Source: Methanosarcina sp. MTP4 (lineage in GTDB: Archaea; Halobacteriota; Methanosarcinia; Methanosarcinales; Methanosarcinaceae). From it: a stretch of DNA of 64,000 bases. The notes under the pieces were generated by a model that saw only the letters and a program-made list of their open reading frames with translations, did no database searches and was not told where the DNA came from. Both the position numbers and the translations under genes were made by a program. Within the stretch, counting starts at the first letter, position 1; every line of letters begins with the position of its first letter. The stretch is from assembly GCF_000970045.1 (NCBI RefSeq), contig NZ_CP009505.1, positions 806,001-870,000 of the forward strand, in the 5' to 3' direction. Positions 11,241 through 23,069 of the stretch are shown here, piece after piece.

Positions 11241-11935
11241 TGTATAATATCAAGCACAATAAATATTATTGTTTAAATTTTCGTTTTGGACATTAAAAGC
11301 TTGTTACTCCGTTTTTCAATTCAAATGCGTAAGTCCTATACTTAATACCTCTATTTTTTCGATCAACTAATTCTATAATTAAGATAGCATGCTTACTTGC
11401 GTATAAGGAACTAATTGTTTGGAAAAAAAATCAATCGTTTACCCAAGATTGGACTTAATTAGAAAAATTGATCTGGCAAGAGTCTTTCTTCTTTTTATAG
11501 GGGATAATTGTCTGGTATCTATTAAGGTTCCGAATATCAATTCTGCACGTGCAGACGTTGAGTAACTTCTTAGTTGAGGCTTAAACGGTCAATCAAAGTT
11601 TAGCTGGCGCATTCGTGCAAGCAAAGTAACTTTTTCATGTCAAAGAAGTTTTTTCGGTCCAGTAGAAACCTTGTTGTATTGATGAAAAGGTTCCTGTTTG
11701 TGACCGGGTTCGATTTCAGTTTTCAAACATATATACAAAAAAGTTGAAGAAATAATTTGCATTAATTGAGGATTTCTACAGAGCCAATTATTTGGATGTT
11801 TATTTGGATGGAAAAAACAAAGCAAATCTGTATGGTATTAAGGCAAAAAAGTCGATTTTTATGTAACTTTTCTCTTCAATTCAGAGCCTGTCAGGAAAGT
11901 CGACAACTGCGTTTTGTAAAAGTTTCAATAAACTT
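11241..11935. other. Gene-free AT-rich spacer
   Basis: 695 bases between the NifX-like fragment and the end of operon copy 2. Short open frames here (for example 11640-11825 minus, 11766-11966 plus) have no ribosome site and no recognisable motifs. I see nothing that can be supported as a gene. Confidence 0.6.
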
Positions 11936-11962
11936 TATTCCGTGTCAGAGTGACACGGAATA
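11936..11962 (-). terminator. Hairpin downstream of cdhE copy 2
   Basis: TTCCGTGTCA and TGACACGGAA form the core of a perfect 12-bp stem with a 3-nt GAG loop, 25 nt past the cdhE stop. On the minus strand it is followed by AT-rich sequence without a long U run. It is probably a transcription stop or a 3'-end stabilising structure for the operon mRNA. Confidence 0.65.
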
Positions 11963-11987
11963 TTAATATTCAAATTTGTTTTTGTAT

Positions 11988-13397
11988 TTACTGCGGTGGC
12001 CAGTTCTTTTCCATCCAGCCGGGGATACGGCCGGAGTCCATTGGGCCTACCTTGATGCTTGCACTGAGTGAGTCCTCAAGGTCTCCCTGCAGGCGAGCTG
12101 ACAGACCCGGAATGATCACGGTGTTGTGTTTGACGTCCTTCTTAAGGTCGAAGTCTGACTTATCAAAGGCGTCCTTTACCTTGTCGGCGGTCAGCTGGCC
12201 ACCGGCAACGGCAGCTTCCACGCCGATACCGTCGGTGTCAACTGCAAGCAGCCAGCAGTCTATTCCGTTGGATGCAATGTCGCTCTCTACCGTGTAGTAG
12301 GTAAGGGCGAAGTTCGTGGTGAAGAACACCGGAGAGTCTGCTGTCGGGCTTCCTACCTTGTACATAGCACCGTCAACGGCTACAGGGGTCCTCGGGTCAG
12401 TGTAGATGGTGTCTACCAGGTGCATCTCAGGCAGGACGGCATATGGCTCCATGCTGTGCAGGATCATTATGTCGCCGTATCTGATGGTGAACATTGAAGC
12501 CATCACGGTTTCCCAGTATGATGCACTTACAGGGTCCTCGATTCCTGCCATCCAGGCTGTGAACGGAAGGGCCAGTATCGGGTAGGCAATCTCGACGTCC
12601 CCATCGATTCCTGCTCTCCTGATCTTCAGGAAGTTGGTGAATGTGTCCTTCAGTCCCTTGCCTACCGGAACGGTTCCGGGGTCAAGGACAATGTCCTGAA
12701 TGCCTGCCTCGGCTAAGGTCTTTGCGAGGGTCTTGAGGGCATCAAGGTCATTGAGGGCAGAAACTACCACAGGCACCTTGTACTCAAGGGCAAGTTCTCC
12801 TACTTCCTTCCAGTTGTCCTTGTTTGCGGCGTAGAGCAGCGGGTTCTTGTCCTTTACTACTTCAAGGCCTGCTTTGAGGACTGCAGGATCGAAGGAACAT
12901 AGGATTAAGGGGAGATCTGTTGTCTCTGCTACCTTCTTGACGGCTGCTGCGAACTTTGCGGGGTCTCCGGAGGCTGCCCTTACTGCCACACCGTCGAGGA
13001 GGAGGTAGTTTCCTACATAGAACTTCCTGAAGTCAGCAATCTGCTTTACTCTCTCCACAAGGGCAGCTTCTTCCATGTTGTCTGCCACATCGAAGAACAT
13101 CTTTGTCTTGTTGAAGAAAGTGAGCTTGTGGCGGTACAGGACATCGTCCCCACCGATCTTTGCTGCTTTCTCGCCTACACCGATGATCACTTCACGGATT
13201 TCAGGAGCAAGGAGCCCTTCTAGTTCTGCAAGCTTCTTTGCGAACTTCTTTTCCTTAACCAGGGGTGGGCAATCTGCAGTCTTACCGGACCTGTCGATCA
13301 GCTTGGATGCAAAGGCCATACAGGTGGGTTCCCCACATTCTCCACAGTTGGTCTGGGGCAGGTACTTGTAGGCTTGTAATGGGCTGTTTATTTTCAT
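11988..13397 (-). CDS. cdhE: CODH/ACS gamma subunit CdhE (copy 2)
   Basis: Complete 469-aa large corrinoid iron-sulfur subunit. The N-terminal [4Fe-4S] motif uses Cys18, Cys21, Cys26 and Cys43 (NCGECGEPTC). A TIM barrel follows and then the C-terminal corrinoid-binding region, ending EKNWPPQ. It accepts the methyl group from methyl-tetrahydrosarcinapterin and passes it to the A cluster. ATG preceded by GGAGGTGTAAAC; 3-nt gap from cdhD. Last gene of operon copy 2, followed by a strong hairpin. Confidence 0.96.
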   Translation of the reverse strand: MKINSPLQAYKYLPQTNCGECGEPTCMAFASKLIDRSGKTADCPPLVKEKKFAKKLAELEGLLAPEIREVIIGVGEKAAKIGGDDVLYRHKLTFFNKTKMFFDVADNMEEAALVERVKQIADFRKFYVGNYLLLDGVAVRAASGDPAKFAAAVKKVAETTDLPLILCSFDPAVLKAGLEVVKDKNPLLYAANKDNWKEVGELALEYKVPVVVSALNDLDALKTLAKTLAEAGIQDIVLDPGTVPVGKGLKDTFTNFLKIRRAGIDGDVEIAYPILALPFTAWMAGIEDPVSASYWETVMASMFTIRYGDIMILHSMEPYAVLPEMHLVDTIYTDPRTPVAVDGAMYKVGSPTADSPVFFTTNFALTYYTVESDIASNGIDCWLLAVDTDGIGVEAAVAGGQLTADKVKDAFDKSDFDLKKDVKHNTVIIPGLSARLQGDLEDSLSASIKVGPMDSGRIPGWMEKNWPPQ

Positions 13398-13400
13398 TGT

Positions 13401-14711
13401 TTACACCTCCGCTGCGATCCAGTTGGAAATGTCAACAGGCTCTGCATCTATCGAACCGAATAGGGTCTGCGTGGCCTTCTTCAGGAAAGCAACCGATGTC
13501 GGGTGCATCATCATGAAGAGATCGTTTCCTGCAAGGGCAAGGGACAGACCAGTGACAATCTCCCATATCGGGCCTCTGTATTCTCTCGGGCCCCAGTCGG
13601 AGTCTTCCTTGAGTGGTGATCCAACCATCCAGGACTCACGGGCACCCCATGCGTTGGTGGTACCTGAGGACATCGGGAAGGTCAGTTCGTCATCACCCAT
13701 AAGGGCTGCAAGCCTGATACGCTCCATGTTGGTGTAAGCGTAGTCGAGACCATATCCGAGGGCTGCAGTGGTCGGGTCCATGATTATCCTTTCCCTGGGC
13801 ACGTTGCACTGCTTCATGAGCTTCCTGTTGAGTTCCTTCTGGGAGTTCATGTCCAGCTGTGTCCATGAAAGCACATCGTGGTCGTACTTTAATGCGGCCT
13901 CTGCGATTGCTGCATAGTCCAGGTTCAGGCTTGCAGATGCAAGGAGGCAGCGCTCGCCTTCTGCAACTTCTGCTGCTTTTGCGAGGACTTCTGGGTCCTT
14001 CTGCGGGTTCCCGGATCCACCGATCGCGATTGGCACGTCAACTGCCTGCAGGACTTCTTCTACAACCTTGGCTGCTTCCTTGGCGGGTGTGTCCTTGATG
14101 AGCGGGTCGGTTGAAATCAGGTGGATTGTGATCATGTCGGCGTTGAACTGCTCAACGTTCTTCTTTGCCCATTCTCCTGGGCTGTCCATGACTTCGTCGT
14201 AGTTCTGCTTTACAGCCTTTGCAAGGCCAATGCGCATATCGAATACGTCGATTGTAACCTGGTTCCTGTTCGGCATCTCAGCGTCGAAGTAGAACGGAAG
14301 GGCCTTCTCGCCACCAACGTGCACTGCCTTTCCACGGCTTCCACCGTCTGCTGATGTGTTACCTATCCTGACTTCCTGTATTGGGGTTGCCCAATCTGCC
14401 ATGTTTGCAACATCGAATTTGGCAGGGATGAGATCCTTAAACTTCGGGGCAGCAAGGGCTGCTGCTGGTGCAGCGGCTGCAGGGCCTCCGATGCCTACGG
14501 GGTAGCCGAACATACCTGCAATTCTTGCGAAGTGCTGGGCAAGTACTGCACTCTCCTGTCCCAGGGCTGCAGCGAGCATCGGGTCAAAGCCACCGCCAAG
14601 ACCTCCCAGGTCAAGTTCAATGTCCCCTTCAATAGTAACACCTTCGAGGGCTTCTACGTCCATGCCCGCGAACATGTCTGTAATGTCAGTTAATTTCATC
14701 TTCTTTGCCAT
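13401..14711 (-). CDS. cdhD: CODH/ACS delta subunit CdhD (copy 2)
   Basis: 436 aa, one residue longer than copy 1 because of a changed Gly/Pro/Ala linker (about residues 74-85). Otherwise nearly identical at both protein and DNA level, and the upstream GGTGAGG ribosome site is also retained. Same role: small subunit of the corrinoid methyl carrier. Confidence 0.95.
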   Translation of the reverse strand: MAKKMKLTDITDMFAGMDVEALEGVTIEGDIELDLGGLGGGFDPMLAAALGQESAVLAQHFARIAGMFGYPVGIGGPAAAAPAAALAAPKFKDLIPAKFDVANMADWATPIQEVRIGNTSADGGSRGKAVHVGGEKALPFYFDAEMPNRNQVTIDVFDMRIGLAKAVKQNYDEVMDSPGEWAKKNVEQFNADMITIHLISTDPLIKDTPAKEAAKVVEEVLQAVDVPIAIGGSGNPQKDPEVLAKAAEVAEGERCLLASASLNLDYAAIAEAALKYDHDVLSWTQLDMNSQKELNRKLMKQCNVPRERIIMDPTTAALGYGLDYAYTNMERIRLAALMGDDELTFPMSSGTTNAWGARESWMVGSPLKEDSDWGPREYRGPIWEIVTGLSLALAGNDLFMMMHPTSVAFLKKATQTLFGSIDAEPVDISNWIAAEV

Positions 14712-14893
14712 GTAAACCTCACCATTTCAGTTGATTATCCGTTTTTATGAGTGACTGAGTTAATGTGATGCGTTTTTTATGGACTATAAAGATCCGCTTA
14801 AATCTCAGTTACATGCCTGAGGGTCCTGTATTCCCTGAACCCCATTTCATCCTGCAGCGTTCCACAGGTTCGTAAAATTGTTTGAAACCAGGG
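14712..14893 (-). promoter_or_regulatory. Conserved cooC-cdhD spacer (copy 2)
   Basis: Matches 1914-2096 with a handful of substitutions, including both ATAAAAACG-type words. Conservation of noncoding sequence equal to that of the coding genes fits recent copying or gene conversion; on its own it does not prove function. Confidence 0.4.
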
Positions 14894-15655
14894 TTAGAAC
14901 CCCAGTTTCTTTGCAATTTTTTCGATTTCAATCACTGCAGCCGAATCCTCAGGGAGTTCGGAGAGAGGGATGCCCCCTATGTCCAGCTCCTCGACTTTCG
15001 GGTCAAGGGGGACCATGCCTATAAGGTCAAGTTTTAGATCCCCGGCAAGTTTTTCGATCTTATCGCGGTTGGCATCTGTGACCTTGTTTGCAATAACATG
15101 TATATTGCTAATATTTGATTCCAGTTCATCCACAAGTTCATGAATCCTTTCAGCAGTCCTGAAACCCCTTCTTGAGGCGTCTGTCACCACTATCAGGTTA
15201 TCGACGTTCCGGATGATCTTCCGGCTGAAGTGCTCGAGTCCGGCTTCCGTGTCAATGACCACCACATCATAGTTGACAACAAGTTTGTCCATGATGCCCC
15301 GAAGCAGGTTGTTTACGTAACAGTAGCAGCCTGCACCTTCGGGCCTGCCCATTACCAGGAGGTCGTAACCCGACATTTCTTCAATAATCTCGTAGATCTT
15401 ACTCTGGAGTATCGATTCCTTATTCATGTCGGGGTGGTCAGGTTTCGGCTTTGTAATCTCCTCCTGGAGTGCCTCCTTTGCGTCCCCGATAGTCTTTACT
15501 GCCTCACATCCCAGGGTTTCTGGCAGGTTCGTATCCGCATCTGCGTCAACTGCAAGTAAAAAGTTGTCATTTTTAGAAAGGTAGCGGATCAAAAGAGCCG
15601 CTACCGCTGTTTTACCTGTCCCGCCTTTTCCCGTTATTGCAATAACTTTTGTCAC
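14894..15655 (-). CDS. cooC: CooC-type nickel-insertion ATPase (copy 2)
   Basis: 253 aa; same P-loop (residues 9-16) and Cys110/Cys112 as copy 1. The four differences (Glu-Val-Ile to Glu-Ala-Val near residue 52, Pro95 to Ser, Val to Ala near residue 238) avoid the nucleotide and metal sites. GTG start with AGAGGT ahead. Nickel-loading partner of CdhA/CdhC. Confidence 0.92.
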   Translation of the reverse strand: MTKVIAITGKGGTGKTAVAALLIRYLSKNDNFLLAVDADADTNLPETLGCEAVKTIGDAKEALQEEITKPKPDHPDMNKESILQSKIYEIIEEMSGYDLLVMGRPEGAGCYCYVNNLLRGIMDKLVVNYDVVVIDTEAGLEHFSRKIIRNVDNLIVVTDASRRGFRTAERIHELVDELESNISNIHVIANKVTDANRDKIEKLAGDLKLDLIGMVPLDPKVEELDIGGIPLSELPEDSAAVIEIEKIAKKLGF

Positions 15656-15705
15656 AGAATACCTCTTTTGAATTGTTTTTCTGTTTTAGAGCACCTGCGT
15701 GTCAC

Positions 15706-17115
<1,410 letters not shown>

Positions 17116-17140
17116 TTATGTTTCGCCTCCTAAATCAGAT

Positions 17141-17653
17141 TTATAAGTTCTCGATTAATTCATCCAGGGCAGCATAGTTGTCTTCCTTGCTGATGTTCCC
17201 GAAGGACATTGTTGCGTTCTGGATGTAGTCTCTACCGATTGAAATTGCTTTTACGCTGGAGAAGTTCTTAGTTCCGGACAGTACCTGGTTGATGTAGTAC
17301 TTCTTGAAACCAAGGACGATAACCATGTCGTAGTTGCCTTTTTCGTCAAGTCCGGGCCATTTCGGGTCGGTTAAGTAGAACCCGAGCTGGTGGAGGTTGA
17401 TGTAACTGGCATCCACGTCCTTGTCCAGGAATCCGGGGAGTGAACTTCCGGTAGCTGCAATCGGAAGGTTTGCCTTCTTTGCAATCTTGACTGCGCGGTC
17501 CAGGAGTTCGGGCTGAAGGACACCGGTCCCGACCACAAACAGAGGCCTCTTTGCCTTGGAGATCATCTTGGCTGCCATGTCCGGGTTGATTGCCTTGGAG
17601 GTGGTCACCCCGTAGCTGGTAAAGAGCTTGGTGTTCTTTGTAGTGTCAACCAT
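17141..17653 (-). CDS. cdhB: CODH/ACS epsilon subunit CdhB (copy 2)
   Basis: 170 aa, 88% identical to copy 1; the changes include SSLPG versus HSHVG near residue 70 and GFKK versus EFKK near residue 115. Starts two bases after the cdhA stop with its ribosome site inside cdhA. Electron-transfer partner of CdhA-2; its divergence parallels that of its cognate alpha subunit. Confidence 0.94.
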   Translation of the reverse strand: MVDTTKNTKLFTSYGVTTSKAINPDMAAKMISKAKRPLFVVGTGVLQPELLDRAVKIAKKANLPIAATGSSLPGFLDKDVDASYINLHQLGFYLTDPKWPGLDEKGNYDMVIVLGFKKYYINQVLSGTKNFSSVKAISIGRDYIQNATMSFGNISKEDNYAALDELIENL

Positions 17654-17655
17654 TT

Positions 17656-20070
17656 TCAGGCCTCCTTGCAGAGTCTCTTGAGGTTAGTGGGCTGTGCCGA
17701 GACGTCGAACTTGATCTTCGGACCGGAAATGATCTTCTTCTTCTTCCAATCGATTTCCCATCCATGGTCTGCTTCAAGGACCTTGAGGAGGTCTGCACGC
17801 TTGGCAAGCGGGAGGTCGGCTTCGTTCCTGATGAACTTCCACCAGTCTTTCGGCCTTTCCCCGAGGTACTTCTCGTGGAGTTCCATCCAGTGGGTCAGTT
17901 TGATTGACCTTCCCATGCTGTTGTCGGACGGGCGAATGCAGGCCTTTGCCATCATCGGGATTGCTTCCTGCCAGGTCTCTGCGGTTGTCAGGAGGAATTC
18001 CGGTGCTGGTGGGATTGGCATTTCTTCGCCGTTCCTGGCGTCGTAGACTTTCCACTTGGATTCGTCATAGGTCTTAGCTATCAGGGCTCTCCTGTACTTG
18101 GAACTGTGGGCTCCGAGCACTGCGGGGATACCAAGGATGTTACATCCGGTGCCGATGGAAGATGCTTTCTGGGAGAATGCACCCCATGCAAGGCCACAGG
18201 CTCCGACACGGGATAGGGTGTAGTCGGCGATTTCTGCAAGGTTGCCTTCCATTGTCCTGCTGGCGAAGATACCGGCGACCTTCTCGGCTGCTCCGGTGAT
18301 GTGGGCGTTCGAGACACATGACCCGTTGTTGAGAAGTCCACCACATTCGAATCCACCGGGGTACTTCTCGTAGAGGGTCTTGCCGTCTTCGTCCTTGTAC
18401 ATACCGATGTCCATCGCACCACAGCCGGTAACGGCCACGATGTAGTTCCTTTTCAGGAATTCTTCTGCGATGTAGTAGACGTCCTTGGAACCGCCAATGT
18501 AGTTCGGACATCCGATGATCGCGATGATACCCGGGGTTGTACCCATGACAAGGTTCAGACCTTCAGCACGGATTTCTGCGTCGGATACCTGACCTCTGCC
18601 GGCTCTCATCCAGCCCTTCTCCTCGGCAATCAGCTTCTGGGAAGCTTTCTCGATAACACTGAGGATGGGGATTTCCTTCTTACATACCTGTTCGCAGCGG
18701 CGGCAGCCGACACATGCGTCGTGGAGGTCCTCAAGGTACGAGTAGTCTCCTTCCTTGGCGAACTTCATGGCCTCGGGGATGTCCAGCTCAATCGGACATG
18801 CCAGGTAACAGGCACCGCAGTCGGCACACTTGTCGACCCATTCCTTTAACTGCTCGTCACTCGGGATTTCCCTGAAGCCCTCTGCCTTGCGGATCGGGTG
18901 CATTTCCTGGGTCAGCCTTATGGTGAGCTCTCCGAGCTTCTCGTTGTCCAGGATCACACAACCCGGGATCGCTCCGGACTTGAGTTCCTCAATGGTTGCA
19001 TCGACGTCCTGGTTGTCCCTGTTGGGCAGGCCGTACATGATCTTGGCATTGGATGCAATCACAGGGATCTTAAGCTTCTGGGCTTCGGGTACGATGTCTC
19101 CACGGACACACTGTTCGTCAACAACAATGACGTCAGGCATTCCGGAGCGGATAATCTTGAGTTCCTTGGACATGGAACCGATGACCTTGGCGTATGGGGG
19201 TCTCCTGTCAGCTTCCTTGTACCTGGTCAGGTCGATTGCGGTACAGCAGAGCCCGGCGATTTCCATCTTGTCGGTCAGGTCGTTTTCTTCCATGTAGTCC
19301 ATCATGTAAGTGACACCGGCCACATTGTGTCCGATCACACAGAGGAAGGGCTTTTCCTTGTCAATGGTTCCCATGCCGATTTCAACGAGGGGGGCTTCGG
19401 GGTCTGCCTTCGGGAAGTCGAGGGCTGCGATCTGCACAATATCGGAAATTTCCATTCCTACGTGGTCCAGGCTGCCGCTGAAGAGAGCCTTTGAGTCGTA
19501 GTCGATCTCTGAGGATTCCTGCCCTGCGTGGACGGTTGCAAGGAGCTGGGTTAACTGCTCTTCTGTGTGTTCCATTGCAGGCTTGAGTTCCCCGAGGGTC
19601 TTGGGGCTTAACCCGGTTGTGATTGTGATGTTCGGGGTGAGCACGTTGGACTGTCCAAGGTCGAGGGGGACATCTTCGCCAAAGGTTTCGATCAGGTGGT
19701 CAAGCAGGTGGCGGCCGTGGGCTGCGTGGCAGGCAGTACCGGTAATCACACGGAGGAAGAATTCCCTGCCGTTGTGTCCGGCCATGTCAATACCACAGGC
19801 ACCTCTCTTGTTGTTGGAGAGATCACAGGGGCCGTATGTGCAGTAGCAGCACTGGTCACACATAGGGGTGATTACAGGCTCATAACGGTCAAGGAGCACA
19901 AGGTTCCAGTCGTCCCTGTAGGATGCCAGACCCGGGAATGGGGTCGGGCCCATCGGACCGATCTCTTCTGCTTCGGCAGCTTCCTTTGCTGCCCCCACAA
20001 TGTTGTTAATTGTGATCTGAACGGATTCCAGATCTTCTATAGAAAAACTCCCGGTAGTTAGTTTGCTCAT
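17656..20070 (-). CDS. cdhA: CODH/ACS alpha subunit CdhA, CO dehydrogenase (copy 2)
   Basis: 804 aa with the same cluster-binding cysteines as copy 1: N-terminal B/D site, His248, Cys321, the two-cluster ferredoxin insert at 415-463, and Cys550, Cys585 and Cys643. The region around the C cluster reads [19 protein letters not shown] and GGFECGG, close to what I recall for characterised Methanosarcina CdhA. Start placed at ATG 20068-20070, which has AGGAGGTAAAG just upstream and matches copy 1; a longer frame to 20124 would bury that ribosome site. First gene of operon copy 2. Confidence 0.96.
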   Translation of the reverse strand: MSKLTTGSFSIEDLESVQITINNIVGAAKEAAEAEEIGPMGPTPFPGLASYRDDWNLVLLDRYEPVITPMCDQCCYCTYGPCDLSNNKRGACGIDMAGHNGREFFLRVITGTACHAAHGRHLLDHLIETFGEDVPLDLGQSNVLTPNITITTGLSPKTLGELKPAMEHTEEQLTQLLATVHAGQESSEIDYDSKALFSGSLDHVGMEISDIVQIAALDFPKADPEAPLVEIGMGTIDKEKPFLCVIGHNVAGVTYMMDYMEENDLTDKMEIAGLCCTAIDLTRYKEADRRPPYAKVIGSMSKELKIIRSGMPDVIVVDEQCVRGDIVPEAQKLKIPVIASNAKIMYGLPNRDNQDVDATIEELKSGAIPGCVILDNEKLGELTIRLTQEMHPIRKAEGFREIPSDEQLKEWVDKCADCGACYLACPIELDIPEAMKFAKEGDYSYLEDLHDACVGCRRCEQVCKKEIPILSVIEKASQKLIAEEKGWMRAGRGQVSDAEIRAEGLNLVMGTTPGIIAIIGCPNYIGGSKDVYYIAEEFLKRNYIVAVTGCGAMDIGMYKDEDGKTLYEKYPGGFECGGLLNNGSCVSNAHITGAAEKVAGIFASRTMEGNLAEIADYTLSRVGACGLAWGAFSQKASSIGTGCNILGIPAVLGAHSSKYRRALIAKTYDESKWKVYDARNGEEMPIPPAPEFLLTTAETWQEAIPMMAKACIRPSDNSMGRSIKLTHWMELHEKYLGERPKDWWKFIRNEADLPLAKRADLLKVLEADHGWEIDWKKKKIISGPKIKFDVSAQPTNLKRLCKEA

Positions 20071-20450
20071 CTGAGCTTTACCTCCTAAATTTGTTTTGAG
20101 TCTACTTCGCTGAAATGATTGCAAATTTTTGCATAGTCCGGCCTATCCTTAACGATTATAAATTACAAATTTTGCTTTAAACTTTACATTTCCAATCGTC
20201 TGGTCCGAACTTAATTGCAAAACGTTTTTATCGCTTTTTCAAATATTCGTTCCTTAACTGAACGTTTTTCCCAACTAAAACGTTTTTTTGGAAGTATATT
20301 TGGTCAAAACTCGTTTTTAGGGCTTTATTTTTCTAAATTTTCTGTTTTTATGCCCTTTTCTCTTAAAAACCGTTTTTACCAGCGATTGTGACCTGAATTT
20401 TTAGAAAGAGATCACTACCGATGGATAATAAACACTAATTAACGGTGTAA
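20071..20450 (-). promoter_or_regulatory. cdhA-2 leader/promoter region with repeated AAAAACG words
   Basis: Gene-free. Read on the cdhA strand it holds AAAAACG or a near match at about 20223, 20263, 20281, 20312, 20343 and 20371. A TATA-like TTTATAATCG lies at about 20152-20164, 85 bases from the ATG. The sequence is unrelated to the cdhA-1 leader except for this word, which also recurs in the 68-bp repeats there. Suggests a shared regulatory element, but the AT-rich background makes chance matches possible. Confidence 0.4.
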
Positions 20451-20819
20451 ATGTGCCAAATCTATATAATATTTTCTAATTTGTTACACCCTATTTCGGG
20501 ATTGGCAAAGTGCAAAAAGTCCGTTCTCTGTCTGTATGGAAATTAATGTTTTGTAAATATGGATCATAGGGAGCAAGTCCGCATGATGATGATTTTCAAA
20601 AAAGCTATGTTTGAGTATGAATAATCTTTATTATAATATTATTTTTTCCTGTATATCTTTTACTTATTTATCATTTGATGTAAATAATTCTCCTAATATT
20701 TCTTATTCGGAAATATATTTTAAATTAGAATGATATTCAATCGAATTATCATTCCGTATATATACATTTCACTTAATTTACATGTTTTCTATAAAATTTG
20801 CTCTAATGAAATTACCAAA

Positions 20820-20917
20820 ATTTATATATATGAGTAAGGAACTGGCATTTTTCCCTTAGTAAACGCCGTGAATCGGTTTTACCTCCGATCCTGATCAGAT
20901 CCGAGCTTAATTTTTTT
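20820..20917 (+). ncRNA. Possible small RNA with TATA box and hairpin-U-run terminator
   Basis: TTTATATATA at 20821-20830 would place a start near 20850. The imperfect palindrome CTCCGATCCTGATCAG...CCGAG (20883-20905) forms a stem with one internal mismatch and is followed by TTTTTTT (20911-20917). The ~65-nt interval has no useful open frame. All parts of a short independent transcript are present, but nothing identifies a known RNA family. Confidence 0.3.
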
Positions 20918-21120
20918 AACCTTTATATATTTTTATAAATTTATCTGTTTTGTATATATATCCGTCCTATTAATGTATGATACGATATAGCAAGGGTTTG
21001 GTGTTCACCTGACATCTAGTTGCCTTGAAGGGCATCCAGTGGCCCGACTTATGCATCAGAAAACAACCTGTACGTTTGAAATGCTTTGATGGTATGTCTA
21101 CATGTATAATCCAGAGTAGT
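20918..21120. other. Gene-free stretch with second promoter-like box
   Basis: TGTATATATA at 20951-20960 is followed by short potential hairpins (GGTGTTCACC near 21000, TGCCTTGAAGGGCA near 21023). No credible open frame. The rest, from 21277 to 21792, is also without recognisable genes. Confidence 0.35.
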
Positions 21121-21276
21121 CCCATATAGATTATCCTTTTGAATAGTCCGGCAAAACAGTCTCATTGATTATCGTAGAATATTCCAGCAAAACAGTCCCA
21201 TATAAATTATCCTTTTGAATAGTCCGGCAAAACAGCCCCATATAGATTATCCTTTTGAATAGTCCGGCAAAAATAT
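21121..21276. repeat. Tandem 40-bp repeats
   Basis: Units begin CCCATATAGATTATCC at 21121, 21197 and 21237; a degenerate 36-bp unit lies at 21161. Each core ends GTCCGGCAAAACAG. With no spacers between units and only four copies, it is a minisatellite, not a CRISPR. Confidence 0.85.
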
Positions 21277-21792
21277 GTATCAATAGTTGCAGCATGGTTA
21301 CAGACATCTTACTTGATGTATCTATTATATGTGTCAACGTTTATGTAGTAAGACTCTGAAGTACAGTTTATTCTATGTATCTGGCACTTATGCATTTTAC
21401 ATATATTATATGTATCAGGTGTTGTTTGGGTCAAAATTTGTTCGGGCATCAGAGGTCAGGGGTTAGGCGGGAAGCATTTCCATTCTTCAGAGTTGAAGCC
21501 GGGAATTTTCCTGTTTTAAGCTCTCCTGCTTTACAGGCAAAGCATTGGGCTTTTTGACCCCGGACATTTTTTATCCTGCCTGAGAGAAATTCGGGGTCCG
21601 GACTTCGAGGGATATTTCACGGCTTTTGAGGGGTTTGTTACAAACCTTTTTATGACAGCCCTTTCAATGTATTGAAATGCTGGCTCCCTGTATGGGTTCT
21701 TTTATATGGAATTTCCTGAAAGAATTTCTGTTATTCAGTTGTCACATTCAGGTAGATTTATACTATATAAAAATAAATGAGAATTAGGAAAC

Positions 21793-22461
21793 ATGTATCA
21801 AAACAGCACACCTTATGGGTCCGGCGGAACGGTGGACAGGATAAAACGTTCGGTGTCAACCAGCCCTTCCATGGCAATTATAGCCATCTGTGTACTTTCT
21901 TTCATGGTGGAGCTGATGCCGGGGATAGGGTCCCTATATTACCAGACTTTCTGGTTTGACCCTTCCCATGTCCTTAGCAGGCCCTGGACTCTTGTGACCT
22001 ACATCTTCCTGCACAATGGTATTAGTCATCTATTTGTTAACATGCTTGTCATGTTCTTTATCGGAAGGGCTCTTGAACAGAGGGTCGGAAATAAGCAGCT
22101 TCTGGGGATCTTTTTTACGGCAGGAATCCTCTCGGCAGTGGGGCATGCCCTGATGAGCATGCCTATCTTCGGGATCTACCCAAGCCCAATTGTCGGAGCC
22201 AGCGGAGCAATCTACGGGGTCTTTGCAGCCCTGGCGGTGCTTGAGCCGGATTCACGTGTCTATGTCTACTTTATTCCCATGAAATTGAAAAATGCCCTCG
22301 TGCTCTTTGCCGGACTCGACTTCCTCATGATACATTCAACGGACATGGTGGCCCATATCGCTCACCTGAGTGGGCTTTTTGTCGGGCTTTACATGGGCTA
22401 CAGAATCAAGAAAATTCAGGAAAGGTACTGGAAGGGGCCCCGGTATGCCGGAAGGTGGTGA
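21793..22461 (+). CDS. Rhomboid-family intramembrane serine protease
   Basis: 222 aa, about six membrane segments. The catalytic serine is Ser137 in GASGAIYG and the catalytic histidine is His191 in AHIAHLSG; HNGISHLFVNM (residues 75-85) is the conserved histidine/asparagine loop of the family. Cleaves membrane-spanning substrates within the bilayer; the substrate is unknown. ATG 21793 follows TTAGGAAAC. The stop overlaps the start of the next gene, so they are probably co-transcribed. Confidence 0.92.
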   Translation: MYQNSTPYGSGGTVDRIKRSVSTSPSMAIIAICVLSFMVELMPGIGSLYYQTFWFDPSHVLSRPWTLVTYIFLHNGISHLFVNMLVMFFIGRALEQRVGNKQLLGIFFTAGILSAVGHALMSMPIFGIYPSPIVGASGAIYGVFAALAVLEPDSRVYVYFIPMKLKNALVLFAGLDFLMIHSTDMVAHIAHLSGLFVGLYMGYRIKKIQERYWKGPRYAGRW

Positions 22462-22880
22462 GCCTGGAAGAGGCAGGGCTCCTCCCCGGAAAGAATCATT
22501 ATTATCCCAGGCCCGAGTCGGGGGAGAAAATACCTGTTCAGGTTGTTGATTTTCACAGGCTCTTTGCAGCCTGGTCTCCTGACTTGAAAAAAAGCCTCTA
22601 TTTTGAAAATCTGCCTGAAGCAGAGGGTTTGAAGCGGGTGAGAGAAGTCGTCCTTCTCAAGGTCTATGACTGGCTGGCAGGCCGGGAAGGAATAATTGAG
22701 CTCACAGCAGAGGAATTCGATCAATTTACGGAAGTGTATGAGACTTTTCTCCGGAACTTCGGGGAAATCAGGTACTTCCGGCAGAAAAAAGGACGGAAAA
22801 CAGAAAATGTCTTTGAATTAAAGGAGGCTCCTTATATTCTCCGGGAAGTGAGAAATGGTCTTTTTTCCGATAAATTATAA
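22455..22880 (+). CDS. Uncharacterised 141-aa protein downstream of rhomboid
   Basis: GTG start at 22455 overlaps the rhomboid stop by 7 nt. Codon use is like that of its neighbours (Gly/Glu/Lys-rich, GAA/GAG mixed). The protein is soluble and charged, with no signal or membrane segment. Around residues 50-120 is a mostly helical stretch (ENLPEAEGLKRVREVV, then a DQFTEVYETFLRNFG segment). I do not recognise the family. It is real by overlap and codon usage. Confidence 0.65.
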   Translation: MVSLEEAGLLPGKNHYYPRPESGEKIPVQVVDFHRLFAAWSPDLKKSLYFENLPEAEGLKRVREVVLLKVYDWLAGREGIIELTAEEFDQFTEVYETFLRNFGEIRYFRQKKGRKTENVFELKEAPYILREVRNGLFSDKL

Positions 22881-23069
22881 TTCTATTAATTATATATTAC
22901 ACCACATAAAATTGTATATTACGTTACATCATTAGCGGGTTGATTTACGTTTCCGGGATTTCCGATCCCTATATGAAGAACCTCTTGGTCCTGACCCATT
23001 TCGAACGGTATGGCCGGGGTTCAGGTTCGGAATTGCCTGATGATGCAAATCTTTACTACATAAAAGAAA

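Noticed and set aside
7274-11987. Insertion sequence as the cause of the duplications
   Set aside because: No transposase fragment, terminal inverted repeat or target-site duplication was found; unequal recombination between repeated units is sufficient.
20071-20124. 18-residue N-terminal extension of CdhA copy 2
   Set aside because: It contains the AGGAGG ribosome site for the family start at 20070 and has no counterpart in copy 1.
21121-21276. CRISPR array
   Set aside because: Units are head to tail without unique spacers and no cas gene is present; the same applies to the 68-, 22-, 20- and 19-bp arrays.
22950-23030. Possible 5S-rRNA-like words (CTGACCCATTTCGAAC)
   Set aside because: No matching stems of a 5S fold could be drawn around them and the flanks do not fit the archaeal 5S sequence.
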